This document shows positions 33,465 to 44,396 of a stretch of DNA of 64,000 nt, piece after piece. The translations under genes were made by a program, and so were the position numbers. The number at the start of each line of letters is the position of its first letter. Within the stretch, counting starts at the first letter, position 1. The notes under the pieces were generated by a model that worked only from the letters and a program-made list of their open reading frames with translations, ran no database searches and was not told the origin of the DNA. Origin of the DNA: Pisolithus tinctorius (taxonomy: Eukaryota > Basidiomycota > Agaricomycetes > Boletales > Pisolithaceae); assembly GCA_024663395.1 (NCBI GenBank), contig JANFAH010000008.1:62001-126000 (forward strand), written 5' to 3'.

Positions 33465-34783
33465 TCAGTGGGAGGTAGGAGGTGCCATGAGGCTAGCCAG
33501 CGGGTGGAGAAGTGCCGAGAGGTTGATGAGGTGGCAGATGTTTGCAATGCGATCCTTTCTCCTCCTCAGGTCAATGGTGACTATATCCTCGAGACCTGGC
33601 TTCTCTTCATTGCTTTTGGGTGCAGTGATGGCCGTGAGCGTCATACGAGAGCCATAGCAATAATAGCCTGTGATGGCGGTCAAGTAAGTACATAACTCAA
33701 TGTACATAGAATGCTCACCAAAGGTGTAAGGAGCAGGGCGGTACGTCCATGTCAATTTGTTGATGAGTTCCTCCCAAGGGTCCTTCATAGTGTCGGGACC
33801 TTTTTCCTCTCCCTGAAACAGGCATAAGCCATTGACCATGAAGTTGAAGGTGGGGAAGATCATTTGCATCGGCTCTTCATAGCTGTTACGGATCATTCGG
33901 CCACTCGGCTCCAGGAGTTCAAGGATGTGACAAATATTTTTGTCCAAAAAGGAAATGAAATCATACTGCGTGTGACTTTCAGGGGCAGGATCGCGAACCG
34001 CAGCAAGGACAAGCACGAGGTGGAAGGGAAATTCGCCAAGCGTGAATAACGTGCTGAGATCATCCTGACTACACCGATCCTCGACACTGATGGAAAGGAG
34101 ACTTGCAAAAAGGCGCAATGGGATGGGGATCTTCTCCCCTTCAGCTAGCGGCTTCTGGACCAAGTTTTTAAGCTCTTCAACCAGAGGAACACCCATGGTA
34201 GGTCGATTGATCATCCAAGTCTTGACGAAATCGACGTCGTTGACTACATGACACAAGGAAAAATACTGCGGTTCGGCGGGGTTACATGGGACATTGACTT
34301 ACGCTGGAGTTGCTTCTCAGACAAACTGAAAAAAACGAGAACTTGCAACAGGTGAAAGTCCGCCTGGAGCTCCGATAATGGGACACTGGGACTCAGGCGA
34401 TAAACCTTGTCGAGGAAAAATTGCTTGTCTATCTTGCCAAGTACGTCCTTAATATCCTGATGCGACTTGCAATCCCAACCAAGGATGGGATCCAACAGCT
34501 GAATAAAGTGAGACGTGGGAGGCACCAGAAGTGCAGGTTTATGTACCTTATAGGCCATAATTTTGACCTGCCAAGGTGAATCCAAGCGTTGAGTGACAGC
34601 TGCAAAAGCGTGATCAAGGAGTACCCCAACATTGGCGGTGTCCGTGAGGTGGTCTGTTAGTTGAATCCGACGGATCTCGTATGTGTCATGTGTTGTCTGC
34701 TGAATTAACAGGTAGGCGAATTGGGGCATGGTGTTCAGCACTTGGCGGTAGTCTAGAGCAAGGGCGGTGGGTGTGGCTCCCAT
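33465..34783 (-). CDS. Unknown conserved-looking fungal protein, two exons
   Basis: ATG at 34783 (MGATPTALALDYRQVLNTMP). Exon 1 runs to LSEKQLQ. The intron 34253-34303 (GTAAGT..ATGTAG) is supported because its removal joins two long frames. Exon 2 ends with TGA at 33465. The product is about 422 residues, mostly helical, soluble, with no signal peptide or membrane segment that I can see. I recognise no domain. It is the next gene after SCT1, and the two are separated by 1.8 kb. Confidence 0.7.
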
Positions 34784-35111
34784 TGAGGTGGAGGGGTTTG
34801 GCCCCTAATCTCGCTCCTAATAAACGCCGGTGAGAGCATGCATGATCCTATGTAATTACGGCCTGTTAGGGCAAGCCCATGCGTATTGAACAAGCTGAGA
34901 CCAAAGCCAATCTTCGCACTGTCCTTGCAAATACTGTTGGCTACACGTCATATCTGAGACTCATCCACATACCTGTAGCATTTATTGCCAAACAAATTTG
35001 CGACTACATGTGGATTGTGATTCCAAAGTATGCACCTCGAGGCGTGCAGCTCGGGTAGTTGCCTGCCCACATCATGACGAAGACAGCTGTAAATGTCATA
35101 ACGCTGACTAC
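34784..35111. other. Intergenic
   Basis: Short spacer between two minus-strand genes. No other feature is seen. Confidence 0.5.
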
Positions 35112-37394
35112 CTACACAATCTCCAATGTCCTAACGTCGCTTTGCAAGATACTGGTCGAGTCTAAAGGCTGGGCGATGATGGGGGTAGAAGATGCAATCC
35201 TTTTGTACTCGTTGTGGGGTAGTTCAATCAATAAAAGAGCAGTAAACGGTCTCCCCAATGTGAGCAGTAGCTGCTCTTCAGGCGTACCATATATCAACTC
35301 AGTGGGTGGATCGAGCAGCTTTGAGTGCCAAGGGCGTACAAGTAACAGAGTACTTTGCGAAACCACCTCGTCTTCTAGCTCACTTGGCAGTGCAGTCTCA
35401 AGTGGTCTCAGACCAGATGCCCGGATTTTGTAACCGTAACTCCGTCCAGACCTTCTCCGCCGAATCGCTGTAACAGCATAAGCGATACATGACAGTGTAA
35501 GGCGGCGACTGAGAAATCGTGGAAGGGGTGAATTAGCGAGTGAGCAGTACAGCATCTGTAGTGATGTGGACGACAACGACACGGACTCCTCGCGTGTCCT
35601 CGATGGAAGTCTTGTTGTCGTATCTTCTTCTGCACCAGGTCGGAGCGGAGACAATGGCGGCTTTTGGTATGAAGTGATGTGGGCAGGAAAACAACTATTA
35701 AATGGCGATGCCTTTCCTGTCCAGTCCAGGATCGATATGTCACCAGACTGCCCCATGACTTCGACCAGGAGACGGCCAAGCGCATTCTCAGCAGATTCGC
35801 CATACAGAATGGGCAGGTGGATATTAAAGACCCCAAAAAGTGAATAGGCGATATCCTCAGGCCGGGTGGTACGACGCAACGATGCCCACTGCAGCCTCGA
35901 ACGTGCATCATTCATACCCGGAGAAAAGTTAGTGAGGAACCAGGACTCTATTCCAGTTGCCCCCTCCAGCTCTTCTAGCATAGCGGCATCGGCTTTATGG
36001 TTTGAAGACGTGCGGTTCTTGTAAAGCGACCAGTTTCGGGTATAGAAAAGTATACGTCGGGGAGCCAGTAGTTCTTGGAGAGTCCATCCACGCCTGAACC
36101 ATTCGCTGCTCCCAAACGATCCAGTATCGGGAACGTCAGAAAGGTAGACAATGGCCAGGGCAGAGCGTCGATACCACGCAAACATTGATCCTATCGCTTC
36201 TTGCAACTCGGCGCTGCTGCCTTTGTCTATGCAGCACGTGTCACTCCATGCCCACAAGTAACCCTGTTCGCAAGCAACAGCACAGAAGGCCTGGAGCTTT
36301 CCCAAGCCATCCTTGGCTGACATACAATATACATTCTTGTCCTCGATGTCGCGCAGTAATGGCTCGCCTTCCCCCCAGCGGTGAGAAAGCGTGACGAACC
36401 GAAAGTATTTGGAGACTTCAGCACGGATGAGTTTCATTTGTTGACTCGGATCGCACGTTGCGCACGAAGACAGTAGTTGATCGTACTCTTGACTGTGCAT
36501 AAAGTGCGATATCTGTGCGTCCCGGTTGCATAGGAAGCCAGTAACTGTGTGTAGCAGCCTGGGCGGTATGGCTTTGAGTGTTTCAAATGCAACATCACGG
36601 ATGACTTGCTTAATGTCGAAGTTGGCAGCAGGTGAGGAATTGGAGGGTAGCGTAGTGACCTGTGACCTGGTCTTTATTTGGAGGTAGGCTATAAGGCAGC
36701 GCCGATATTCTTCGTAGCAAGGATCTCCGGATGTGAGTAGCTGCAGCGCTTCTTGCTCACATGCAATAGCCTCGTCCAGATCAGTTTCGCCACGATCAGG
36801 GTGCCCAGATGGACGGAGCACTACTGTTGCATGGCCAAGCATCGCGGATTCTATCTTATATCTATCTGAAAAACAGCGAGCGAGGTTATGGAGCGACGAA
36901 GGCCGTTGATTATGTCCATGGGGAAACACTTCCAAAGCTGCACGGTACAGCTCAATCTCTTCATCCAGGTCACGCGAATTAGCCTGCTTCTGGAACCTCT
37001 TTCTGAGGAAGTGAGCGAGACTGTAGCAAGATATACCACGACCGGGATGTCCAGGTGAACAGAGCTCTAGTGCTTCACGTCCAAGGGTGATGGCTTCTTC
37101 TAAGTCGTCGACCGCTCCCAGCTTATCATATCTCTTCGAAAGACAGTACGCAACATTGCTGAGCGACCAAGCCCGTTCGTCGTTCCCAACTGGTCTGAGT
37201 TCCAAAGCAGCTCTGTGCAAAGTGATTGCCTCGTTCAAGTCGTCGATTTCCTGTCCTTTTTTGTATCTCTCAGAGAGGGCCCATGCCAGTGCGAAGAGGG
37301 CAATATCCCGACCACAATGACCTGGAGGATGATGTCTCAACTTGGCTCGCTTGCGGGAAACATTATCTGTAGAGTCCATCGAATGCCGGTACAC
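35112..37394 (-). CDS. TPR-HET protein (heterokaryon incompatibility type)
   Basis: A single uninterrupted frame of 760 codons. Residues about 30-225 are four or five tetratricopeptide-like repeats (for example DDLNEAITLHRAALELRPVG, DDLEEAITLGREALEL, RDLDEEIELYRAALEV). Residues about 333-480 are a HET domain with FVTLSHRWGEGEPLL, GYLWAWSDTCCIDK, SMFAWYRRSA and FRRGWTLQELLAPR. A C-terminal region of about 270 residues follows (RPEDIAYSLFGVFNIHLPIL). HET domains trigger cell death in incompatible fusions and may act as TIR-like signalling modules. No NACHT or NB-ARC domain lies between the parts. The start could also be Met 6. The fourth repeat seems partly duplicated or shifted near residue 190. 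Confidence 0.9.
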   Translation of the reverse strand: MYRHSMDSTDNVSRKRAKLRHHPPGHCGRDIALFALAWALSERYKKGQEIDDLNEAITLHRAALELRPVGNDERAWSLSNVAYCLSKRYDKLGAVDDLEEAITLGREALELCSPGHPGRGISCYSLAHFLRKRFQKQANSRDLDEEIELYRAALEVFPHGHNQRPSSLHNLARCFSDRYKIESAMLGHATVVLRPSGHPDRGETDLDEAIACEQEALQLLTSGDPCYEEYRRCLIAYLQIKTRSQVTTLPSNSSPAANFDIKQVIRDVAFETLKAIPPRLLHTVTGFLCNRDAQISHFMHSQEYDQLLSSCATCDPSQQMKLIRAEVSKYFRFVTLSHRWGEGEPLLRDIEDKNVYCMSAKDGLGKLQAFCAVACEQGYLWAWSDTCCIDKGSSAELQEAIGSMFAWYRRSALAIVYLSDVPDTGSFGSSEWFRRGWTLQELLAPRRILFYTRNWSLYKNRTSSNHKADAAMLEELEGATGIESWFLTNFSPGMNDARSRLQWASLRRTTRPEDIAYSLFGVFNIHLPILYGESAENALGRLLVEVMGQSGDISILDWTGKASPFNSCFPAHITSYQKPPLSPLRPGAEEDTTTRLPSRTREESVSLSSTSLQMLYCSLANSPLPRFLSRRLTLSCIAYAVTAIRRRRSGRSYGYKIRASGLRPLETALPSELEDEVVSQSTLLLVRPWHSKLLDPPTELIYGTPEEQLLLTLGRPFTALLLIELPHNEYKRIASSTPIIAQPLDSTSILQSDVRTLEIV

Positions 37395-39516
37395 TGAGAG
37401 GATATACGCAGAACGCTACCCAAATCAGCAAGGCAAACTAAAACGGCATGAACGAACCCACAGTTAAAGGCAGAGTATAAAGGAGGCAATCTTGGGTGTC
37501 AGTGAGAACACAGCGTAAACAACACTACATGGGAGGTCAATGCATGTAACGTAACAACGGACCGATAGCAACTTCACCGATGGACGCGAAAAGCGCTGAT
37601 TGGCTGCAGAAGCGAGAGGGGGCTCGACTGTGCTCCTAGTTAAGCAAGTTGTGCGGATTGGAGATGGGGATGGGCTCACCAGTAGCCCAACGGTTGGTGA
37701 ACGCCTCGGGGGGATAGAGGGCGGGGGGCTAGGTACGGGCGCACGAGTCACGCCTTGACCCTGAGCACGCCACAGATAATGTCAAGAACCCACAGGTGCT
37801 ACCATGACAACCAATAAAACTTCGTGTCATCATGATCTGTCGCTGATTTCGTCGTGGCAGAACTCTTGTTGGCGAAATTCAAAGCCGCGGAACAGTCGTT
37901 CCCCCTTCGCACGAAGCATCCTTGTTCAGCATCCCCATTGTACTGCTTATACAATCCACGTGCCAACTCCGTCGAATTGAGCGAGTCCACAGGTCTTCAC
38001 AACCTGCTTCGTGCGTATGAAATGAGGGGGAAACGGGTCTCCCAGGTTACGCTCAGACCTGCTCTGTATGACGTCGCAGTTCTATCCCTGAAGATGCTTC
38101 TATGACAGTTTCAAACTCGCGCCATGTGCATATCTCTTGAACGCAGACGTGAATTCTAAACATATTCCTAAGGTTGCCCACCGCGCGCATCTCAAGGACT
38201 TGGAAGCATGCGTATGTGTGGCATATGCAGAAACGGGCATGACAGAGTGAACACCAAGGCTGCACACAGCTAGGTATGATCGGAAGATCGTTAGGCGTGC
38301 CGCAATTGCTTAGATTGGTATACATACGTGTTGCGTCACTTGCTGTGCTCACCCAGTGCCGTTCCAAATGTGAAAACCCGGCTCTCTCCTCCTGCCCTGT
38401 GATGGTGCGCCGTCGTTCAAAGGCCACTTTGTGAGGAGGTACTCGATGCACCAGACATGTTCTCCTGCAAATGGGAAGGAAAAGTGAGCGGTATAAAAAT
38501 ACGTGATGCATAGAGACACTGACGGCATCCTCGCCAGTTGAACTTGCTATGTTCGAACTTTGGGAATAAGCAGACGATCAGATAGAAACAACGCGGATGC
38601 CCTCCCCTATGTTTCGAGTGCTGTAAAGAGAGATTGTAGGGTTCGAGCATCGTCAGGAAGGGGGTAGATTGATTCCGTCGGGGAAGCAGTGACAGCACCA
38701 GTCGGTGAAGAGTTTCGTCACAAGTCTAGCCTTTTCGGTGTTTCTGTTTGCTAGTGCCATCAGCAAACGGCAGGTCCAAGATGATCTGTGTACAGGACTC
38801 GATCTCCCCGCCCCACGAGATAGACGCTACATGATGCATAGCATTCGTGCTGGAGGTTATGATCGGGGTATATACTTCTGCGACTGGGGAAGGTCGCTCA
38901 GATGATTGATTTGTCCCAAAAGTGGACGTGATGTGAAGGCTCCAGATGTAAGAGGCAATGCAAACGGCGTTACGATGGTGGGAAGATGGAGGTCTACTCG
39001 TTGACGCTTTGATAGCTAGCAGGTTCGATGGTGATTTGGACCACCCCATTCGTTAGATATCTGAGCTGTCAGGACCTGTGAGAACGGACAAGAGTTCCAC
39101 CCACACATTTCCCAGCGAGACCGCCTACCACATCCTTCATCTCGTCTTCAATGCTTCGGACACAGTGCAGGATTGTTCAACCTCATATGTTCTTACCAGG
39201 GTCTCGATTGGTTTCTGAAAGCATGTTGTGCCCGCAGCGAGTCTGAGATCTGAGACGTCTATAAGCAACGCAGCTGTAGTGGCGGTGCGAAGTTATTCAG
39301 AACGACATGACACTAAGAGCTACGACTAAATAATGTATGGTCTTATTCATAATCGCCCGCTCTTCTGGTCTTGCTGTTCATGCGAATCGTGGTATGATGG
39401 GTGGTGTAGTCCAATACAAGAGATACGAGGCTCCGTCGGGTTGTCGCTTGCTGTGCAGGGAGGAAAGGGAGAGTGCGCACGTGATTAACTGCGCTCCCTT
39501 GGCTGTTAGCACCACG
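37395..39516. other. No supported gene (2.1 kb)
   Basis: Minus-strand frames at 38053-38698 are Cys/His-rich but unrecognised. At 38705 a plus-strand frame starting with GTG reads like a secretion signal (SFVTSLAFSVFLFASAIS) followed by a KR site, with a stop upstream and no ATG. It may be a relic of a small secreted protein. Confidence 0.35.
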
Positions 39517-40389
39517 ATGGTCCTCATCGACGAGAAGACCGTCCCACCCCCGCCCTACTACGCGTCGCCCTCGTCTGGCCCGCCTCCGTTCCCGACGGGC
39601 CGGGCGAGCAGACAGAGCCTCGGCAGTCTGCCTCCGAATGTACTCCTCCAGATCATCTACATGACATTCCCACACACACCCAACTCCGAGAGACAGCGCA
39701 AGACACTGTACTGGCTAGCGTATCACCTCAGACTCGTCAACCATGCTTTCTACATCGGTATGACCACATTCCGCCTAATTGTCCACTCATTGATTACGAG
39801 TCAATTTACAGCGTGTATGCACATCCTTAGATCCACGTACCTCCCAGCCTATTCCTCTCTCGTTCGCCCTCCTTACTCCTCAGATCCATTCCCCATGTCA
39901 TGCGCTACCACTTCCTCTGCCCCATTCGATACCGTCCAGCGCGAGACACGCGTGTTAGATATCTTCATCGCAATCAAGACCAAGGAGGATCTCTTCACGG
40001 ATGCATCCGAGCTCCACCTTGGCAGAGACGAACTCTTCAAGGATTTATTCGACCTTATGCAGCCTCGCAGCCGTCTCGAGGACCTCGTCCGCCACTATGG
40101 CATGCGCGAAGGCGTCGTACACATCACCTCCACGAGTGCAATCGGCTCTTCTTCAAACACCTCTCTCAACAGCATGAGTAACGGATCTCGCAGGTCACAG
40201 CAGAATCGGACATCCATCCCGTTTTCTGCTCTCTCCGTCGCCTTTTCTCCAAGAAAGGTGGGGCTGACGTTGACGTCATCCGGGAGGAAACGGACCATCC
40301 TAGAAGTTCCGCGAGTTCCAAACGAGAAACTGGAAGCCGTCGCGAAGAAACTGGTAAAGCAGCTCAAGGCTTGGCTCAGCAGCTCCTAG
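39517..40389 (+). CDS. Conserved unknown basidiomycete protein (290 aa)
   Basis: ATG 39517 (MVLIDEKTVPPPPYYA) was chosen over an upstream in-frame Met because it begins the low-complexity Pro/Ser leader. The open frame upstream lacks a protein-like pattern. Residues about 35-95 (LGSLPPNVLLQIIYMTFPHT, then a hydrophobic helical stretch LYWLAYHLRLVNHAFY) recall an F-box-like motif. The middle is charged, the C-terminal third is Ser-rich, and the protein ends in a basic helix (KLVKQLKAWLSSS). There are no introns. The function is unknown. It is the first gene outside the receptor cluster on the left. Confidence 0.75.
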   Translation: MVLIDEKTVPPPPYYASPSSGPPPFPTGRASRQSLGSLPPNVLLQIIYMTFPHTPNSERQRKTLYWLAYHLRLVNHAFYIGMTTFRLIVHSLITSQFTACMHILRSTYLPAYSSLVRPPYSSDPFPMSCATTSSAPFDTVQRETRVLDIFIAIKTKEDLFTDASELHLGRDELFKDLFDLMQPRSRLEDLVRHYGMREGVVHITSTSAIGSSSNTSLNSMSNGSRRSQQNRTSIPFSALSVAFSPRKVGLTLTSSGRKRTILEVPRVPNEKLEAVAKKLVKQLKAWLSSS

Positions 40390-41328
40390 TAGTTACTATG
40401 GTGCGTGTGCTAACTCACTCTCGATCGTGGGTTACCATAACCGACCTCTCTCTACAGCACCGTTGCCTCGAGTTTATATACGTACACTTCTATATAGGTA
40501 TTCGGACGCTCGTTTGACATCGTATCAGCCTTGTAACTTTTCTGGTGTGTACCCGTATTTCCTGTAATGTCTTTCATCAGTTTGTATCTTGCCGTGGATT
40601 GCTTTGTATGGAATGGATTCCTCTCACCAATTACCGTTCGCGATGTTCCTGGCGACGAACTGCGGAATCGTTGCAATGCATCAGCATACAGGTAGGTACC
40701 ATTGTCAGGGGTCAGATCCAAGTACAAAGCGTTCACCTCCTGGCCTCAGGTGTACCTTTTAAGATTGGAATGGAATGTACTCCTCAATGGAAAAGATCGC
40801 AAAACTAATCAGAAATGAACGATCTTATCTTCCGCATTTACCGCTGGTCATTGCCTCGGATCACGCGGTCCTCCATCCTCCTCCATTCTGCACGTGCGCT
40901 ACTTACATAGAAATCACCCGATTACATTACATAATTCACCCGAGCAGCCACAATTTAACTCTTCGATCCAAGGTCGATAAGTCCCATTTAACACCAATCA
41001 CTATCCGCGACATCTCCTAGCTAGATAGGGCTACAGTTGTAGTAAGTATTCAAACGAAGAAAACGAGATGAGAAAAAAGTGAGGGGAAAAACCCCAAAAT
41101 ATACATAGCGATAGTGATATGTCGTCGCTGTCGGGTCCTGGAAGAATTGGGTATCCACTATAAAGGGGAGGGAGACGGAGTAGGTAAGGAGTGATGAGTG
41201 GGTGTGATCTATCAATACAGTTCAAACATGAGCTAGTCAACGGTATGGAACCAAAAGAAATTTTTTGGGGGGATGATGTTAGATGATGTTTCATGAGCAG
41301 TTAGAGGGGAAATATGTGAAGAGCGGAG
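40390..41328. other. Intergenic, convergent 3' ends
   Basis: No gene is seen. I searched for CaaX-ending small frames and found only a rejected one (about 40712). The Tyr/Phe-rich frames at 41021-41294 are unsupported. Confidence 0.5.
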
Positions 41329-43022
41329 TTAGACATCCAATGAAGTTCGCAGCGACGAGGGAGCGTCGGGAATATGTCTAGGCGGCGCATCCAAGTCGAG
41401 AATTGACTCAGGAAACGATGGCAGCGTGATATCATTGAAATCCGCAGGAACGTCTGCTGTACCAAGAGCAGTAGCAGCAGCAGTAGTGGGGGGAAGCGAC
41501 TCCTTTGAGATCGATCCCCCCGACGTCGTCGCAGAATAAGGTGGCTTCTTGTCGTCAGAGCTCCTCATCGTGTTCCCATAATCGCCGATAGAGAGGTTGG
41601 TAGAGAAGGAAGCCAAAGAATCCCGTTTGGTATCGGTGCGTTGAGTAATGAAAACGGGCATCCCCGAACGTCCATTGTACGACATGTCTTGCTTCGATCT
41701 GACGTGGAAAAAAAAAAAAAAGCAAAAAAATATGTAAGACGCCAACGTCACATTTAAAAACTGATTCAATCGAAATGAAAACGTACCCAGTTCCCCAAGT
41801 ACCGCTGGATAGCATGCCAGTCGAGATCCCGACCTTCTTCGCGATCGAGGTATACGCAAGTCGATAATTCCTCCTCGCCTCATCCGCAAACCCGAAGAAG
41901 CCGAAAAAGACGAACGCACAAGCAACGTACAACCATCGACTCATTTGAAGAGATACAGCCATCGATGACTCTGCTTGCCAGACAACAGACGGATATTGAG
42001 CTACGCGAGAAAAGTCGTAGTGCGTGTTCGCCCAACTGATCCATGGCTGGATGGGTTCGACTGTCACGTTGAGGTAGATGGTGTAGGCACCGATGGGGAT
42101 CGTGCCGAGAACTTCGATCCCTGCAAGACCCATGAGACGGAAGTATCGGCTAGAGCTCATGTTCCGGTTTGCAGATAAAAGTTCCTTGAATTGGGCTCTG
42201 CGAAGAGCCAGCTCTCGAATGGTACATACTATAAATGGTGTCCGTGAGTTGCCTGCGACGGAACGCCATACTACAATGGCTACAAGAAAAGAAAAAAAAC
42301 GTACTGCAGTAGACAGCGGATACGACGCCGATAGCGACGGGCCAGCAAAAGACGAGTGCATATGCCGGAGGTGTATTATACGTAGTCGGATAGCATCCGA
42401 TTTCCTCGAATATGTTGAATCGGTGACCCTGAACGATGTAATCTACACGCCATCATCAGCCTTCCTGCGATGTCTCTTGTCACAGGCAAACAACTCACGA
42501 AGAATCATTTCCAAAATGGGGATACCGAGACCAATAGAAAGGTCCACCAAAACATCGCGCCGTTTCTCTGCGCGAGTCCTGGTCACCGAGTCGACCGACA
42601 CGATATAGTATAGGCGTCGATTAATGCAGAGGGACGCCGCGGGAAGGGCTACTGCACATCCGATCATAAACTTGGAGGCTAATTTAATTTTCCGTTGAGC
42701 CGCGGCCAGACACGGGAGGAAGTGAGAGGACTGACTGATATCGCACCAGACGGGAGCCTTGTCGATAACACTCGAATTCCAAACCACCGAATTGATGAAC
42801 TGGATCAGGCACCCTAAGGCTACCCATATCATGTACAGACATGTTCCAGTATTCCAAGCTACAAGCAAGTACACGTGTGAGTCGCAGCAAGAAAAAAAAA
42901 AGAAACGAAAAGAAAAGAAAACGGTGAGAACACGCACCCTCAAGATGCCATGGAAGTGGAATGGTACAAAGTACGAATCCGATGAAAGCGCACGCAGAGA
43001 AAAACCAATTAGGAGCGCCCAT
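41329..43022 (-). CDS. STE3: STE3-type pheromone receptor 1
   Basis: A class-D GPCR of the fungal lipopeptide pheromone receptor family, expected in the plasma membrane. The start is ATG 43022 (MGAPNWFFSACAFIGFVLCT). Helix 1-2 signatures are PLPWHLEAWNTGTC and FINSVVW, followed by APVWCDI before an intron. Next come ALPAASLCINRRLY (helix 3), EKRRDVLVDL, YIVQGHRFNIFEEIGCYPTT (extracellular loop), SRYFRLMGLAGIEVL, PIQPWISWANTHYDFS and a last helix ending FGFFGFADEARRNYR. A long Ser/Thr-rich cytoplasmic tail (about 150 residues) ends at 41329. Six or so introns of about 50-70 nt are inferred. All family hallmarks are intact. No pheromone precursor was found beside it, so it may be a receptor-like gene outside the mating specificity. 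Confidence 0.93.
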
Positions 43023-44396
43023 TCTTCTTTACAACGCAGTTGCACAGAAAAAATAGGGGAGGGGGGAGACTAGTTGGAGGATTCGCGCAGAAAGGCTATA
43101 CCACCAAGTGTCGTAGCACTAGTGATCCGACTCGAGGGAGGGACAAGAGAGGACAGTTTAGAGCGTCCACAAGCGGGGGGGTGTCGAGAGCTAAGTACGA
43201 GGCACTCGCAGACACGACTGACCATCTAGCTATTAAAGCGTCTAGCTCCACCTTGTGAGCGAATTTGGGCATCCCCTTGTATTATCACGAAGGTGATGGG
43301 ACGAAGGGATGAATTTACCATTAGTACGCTGTCCCGCCGCGTCAACTCTGCCCATGATAGTATGACATTTACCTTTTCGATGCACAAGCTGACTTCCATA
43401 TCGGGTAGTTCGCTTGTACACGGAAAAGGCCCTAAAAGCCGCCACTGATTACAGGCGTCAATAAACCTTCCAAGCTTTGGGCTTCCGATATGGTTCGGTT
43501 CCTGCGAAGTCGTGTGATTCAAGAGATGGCACTATCGGTATCCCCGAGGGAAATAGACACTAGTATTGACTGGGAGAGTTGAGCGGAAGGAAGTGAGAGC
43601 GCTTACCCGTTAGAAACATATTTTTTCCCACACGAATGTTATCCAATTAGAATCGCCGCCTTCACGGACCAGTCCGCGGAAGCAGTTAAGTGGGGGGGAG
43701 GGAACGGACTTCGGAAAGACAAGGATACCTAAGCAACACAGGCCTAGCTGAGTTCCGGAACAGCCGACTGTTGAATATCACAGGCTGGGGGGAACTAGGA
43801 TAGCCAAGGAATCATGAGGTTCAGCACTGGTCCTTGTTCCAATAGGGGATGGAACTCCGTACCAGCAGATACCGACGAGTGAGAACTTTGCAAATACACA
43901 ACCTGCCAATGTCTAGCGATTCCACTCGAATACAATGTTGCCACCGAGCAGGTCATTGGTCAGGTGGCACATAATCGTCGTCGTTGCCCGTCGTCCGCAG
44001 CGATGGAAACCTTGAGTGCGATGACGACGCAGAAACCACTGGCAGGTTCGAATGGTGAGAGTTGGAAACAGAACGTCTCATGGTTTGTTGGTGCCACTTT
44101 ATGAAGCTGAGAGGACTCGAGTTGAAGACAATAGGCGTCGCCGTGAACATGCAGACAATAAGACTGATTGCCATATTTGGTAGTGGGTGTATGACAATTG
44201 ACATCCGTCAGCGACTGTCAGGCAAATTCGCATCTAGGTACGGGGCAAAACGAATGGCAATTTTGAAAGAGTAGTATGTACTGCTACACTGAAGACGACG
44301 ACGACGACGACACTAAGGCTACATAGGCAAACGAGCGCAAAACAGAAATGAACGTATGTATGTAAAGTCAAGGAAAACCCATCCCGGAAGGCAAAC
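43023..44396. other. Intergenic between receptors 1 and 2
   Basis: I read both strands for small frames ending in Cys-aliphatic-aliphatic-X and found none that starts with ATG. The candidates CEVV (43504) and CEFA (44218) were rejected. Nothing else is seen. Confidence 0.55.

Noticed and set aside
40712..40726. Minus-strand ending CTWI
   Set aside because: No precursor-like upstream frame; Trp is an unusual middle residue.
41021..41294. Hydrophobic minus-strand frames downstream of receptor 1
   Set aside because: They lie in the 3' flank, overlap each other in two frames and show no conserved pattern.
43504..43518. Plus-strand ending CEVV
   Set aside because: No ATG between the upstream stop and the box; Glu at the first aliphatic position.
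44218..44232. Minus-strand CaaX-like ending CEFA
   Set aside because: Glu at the first aliphatic position; a stop lies upstream before any ATG.
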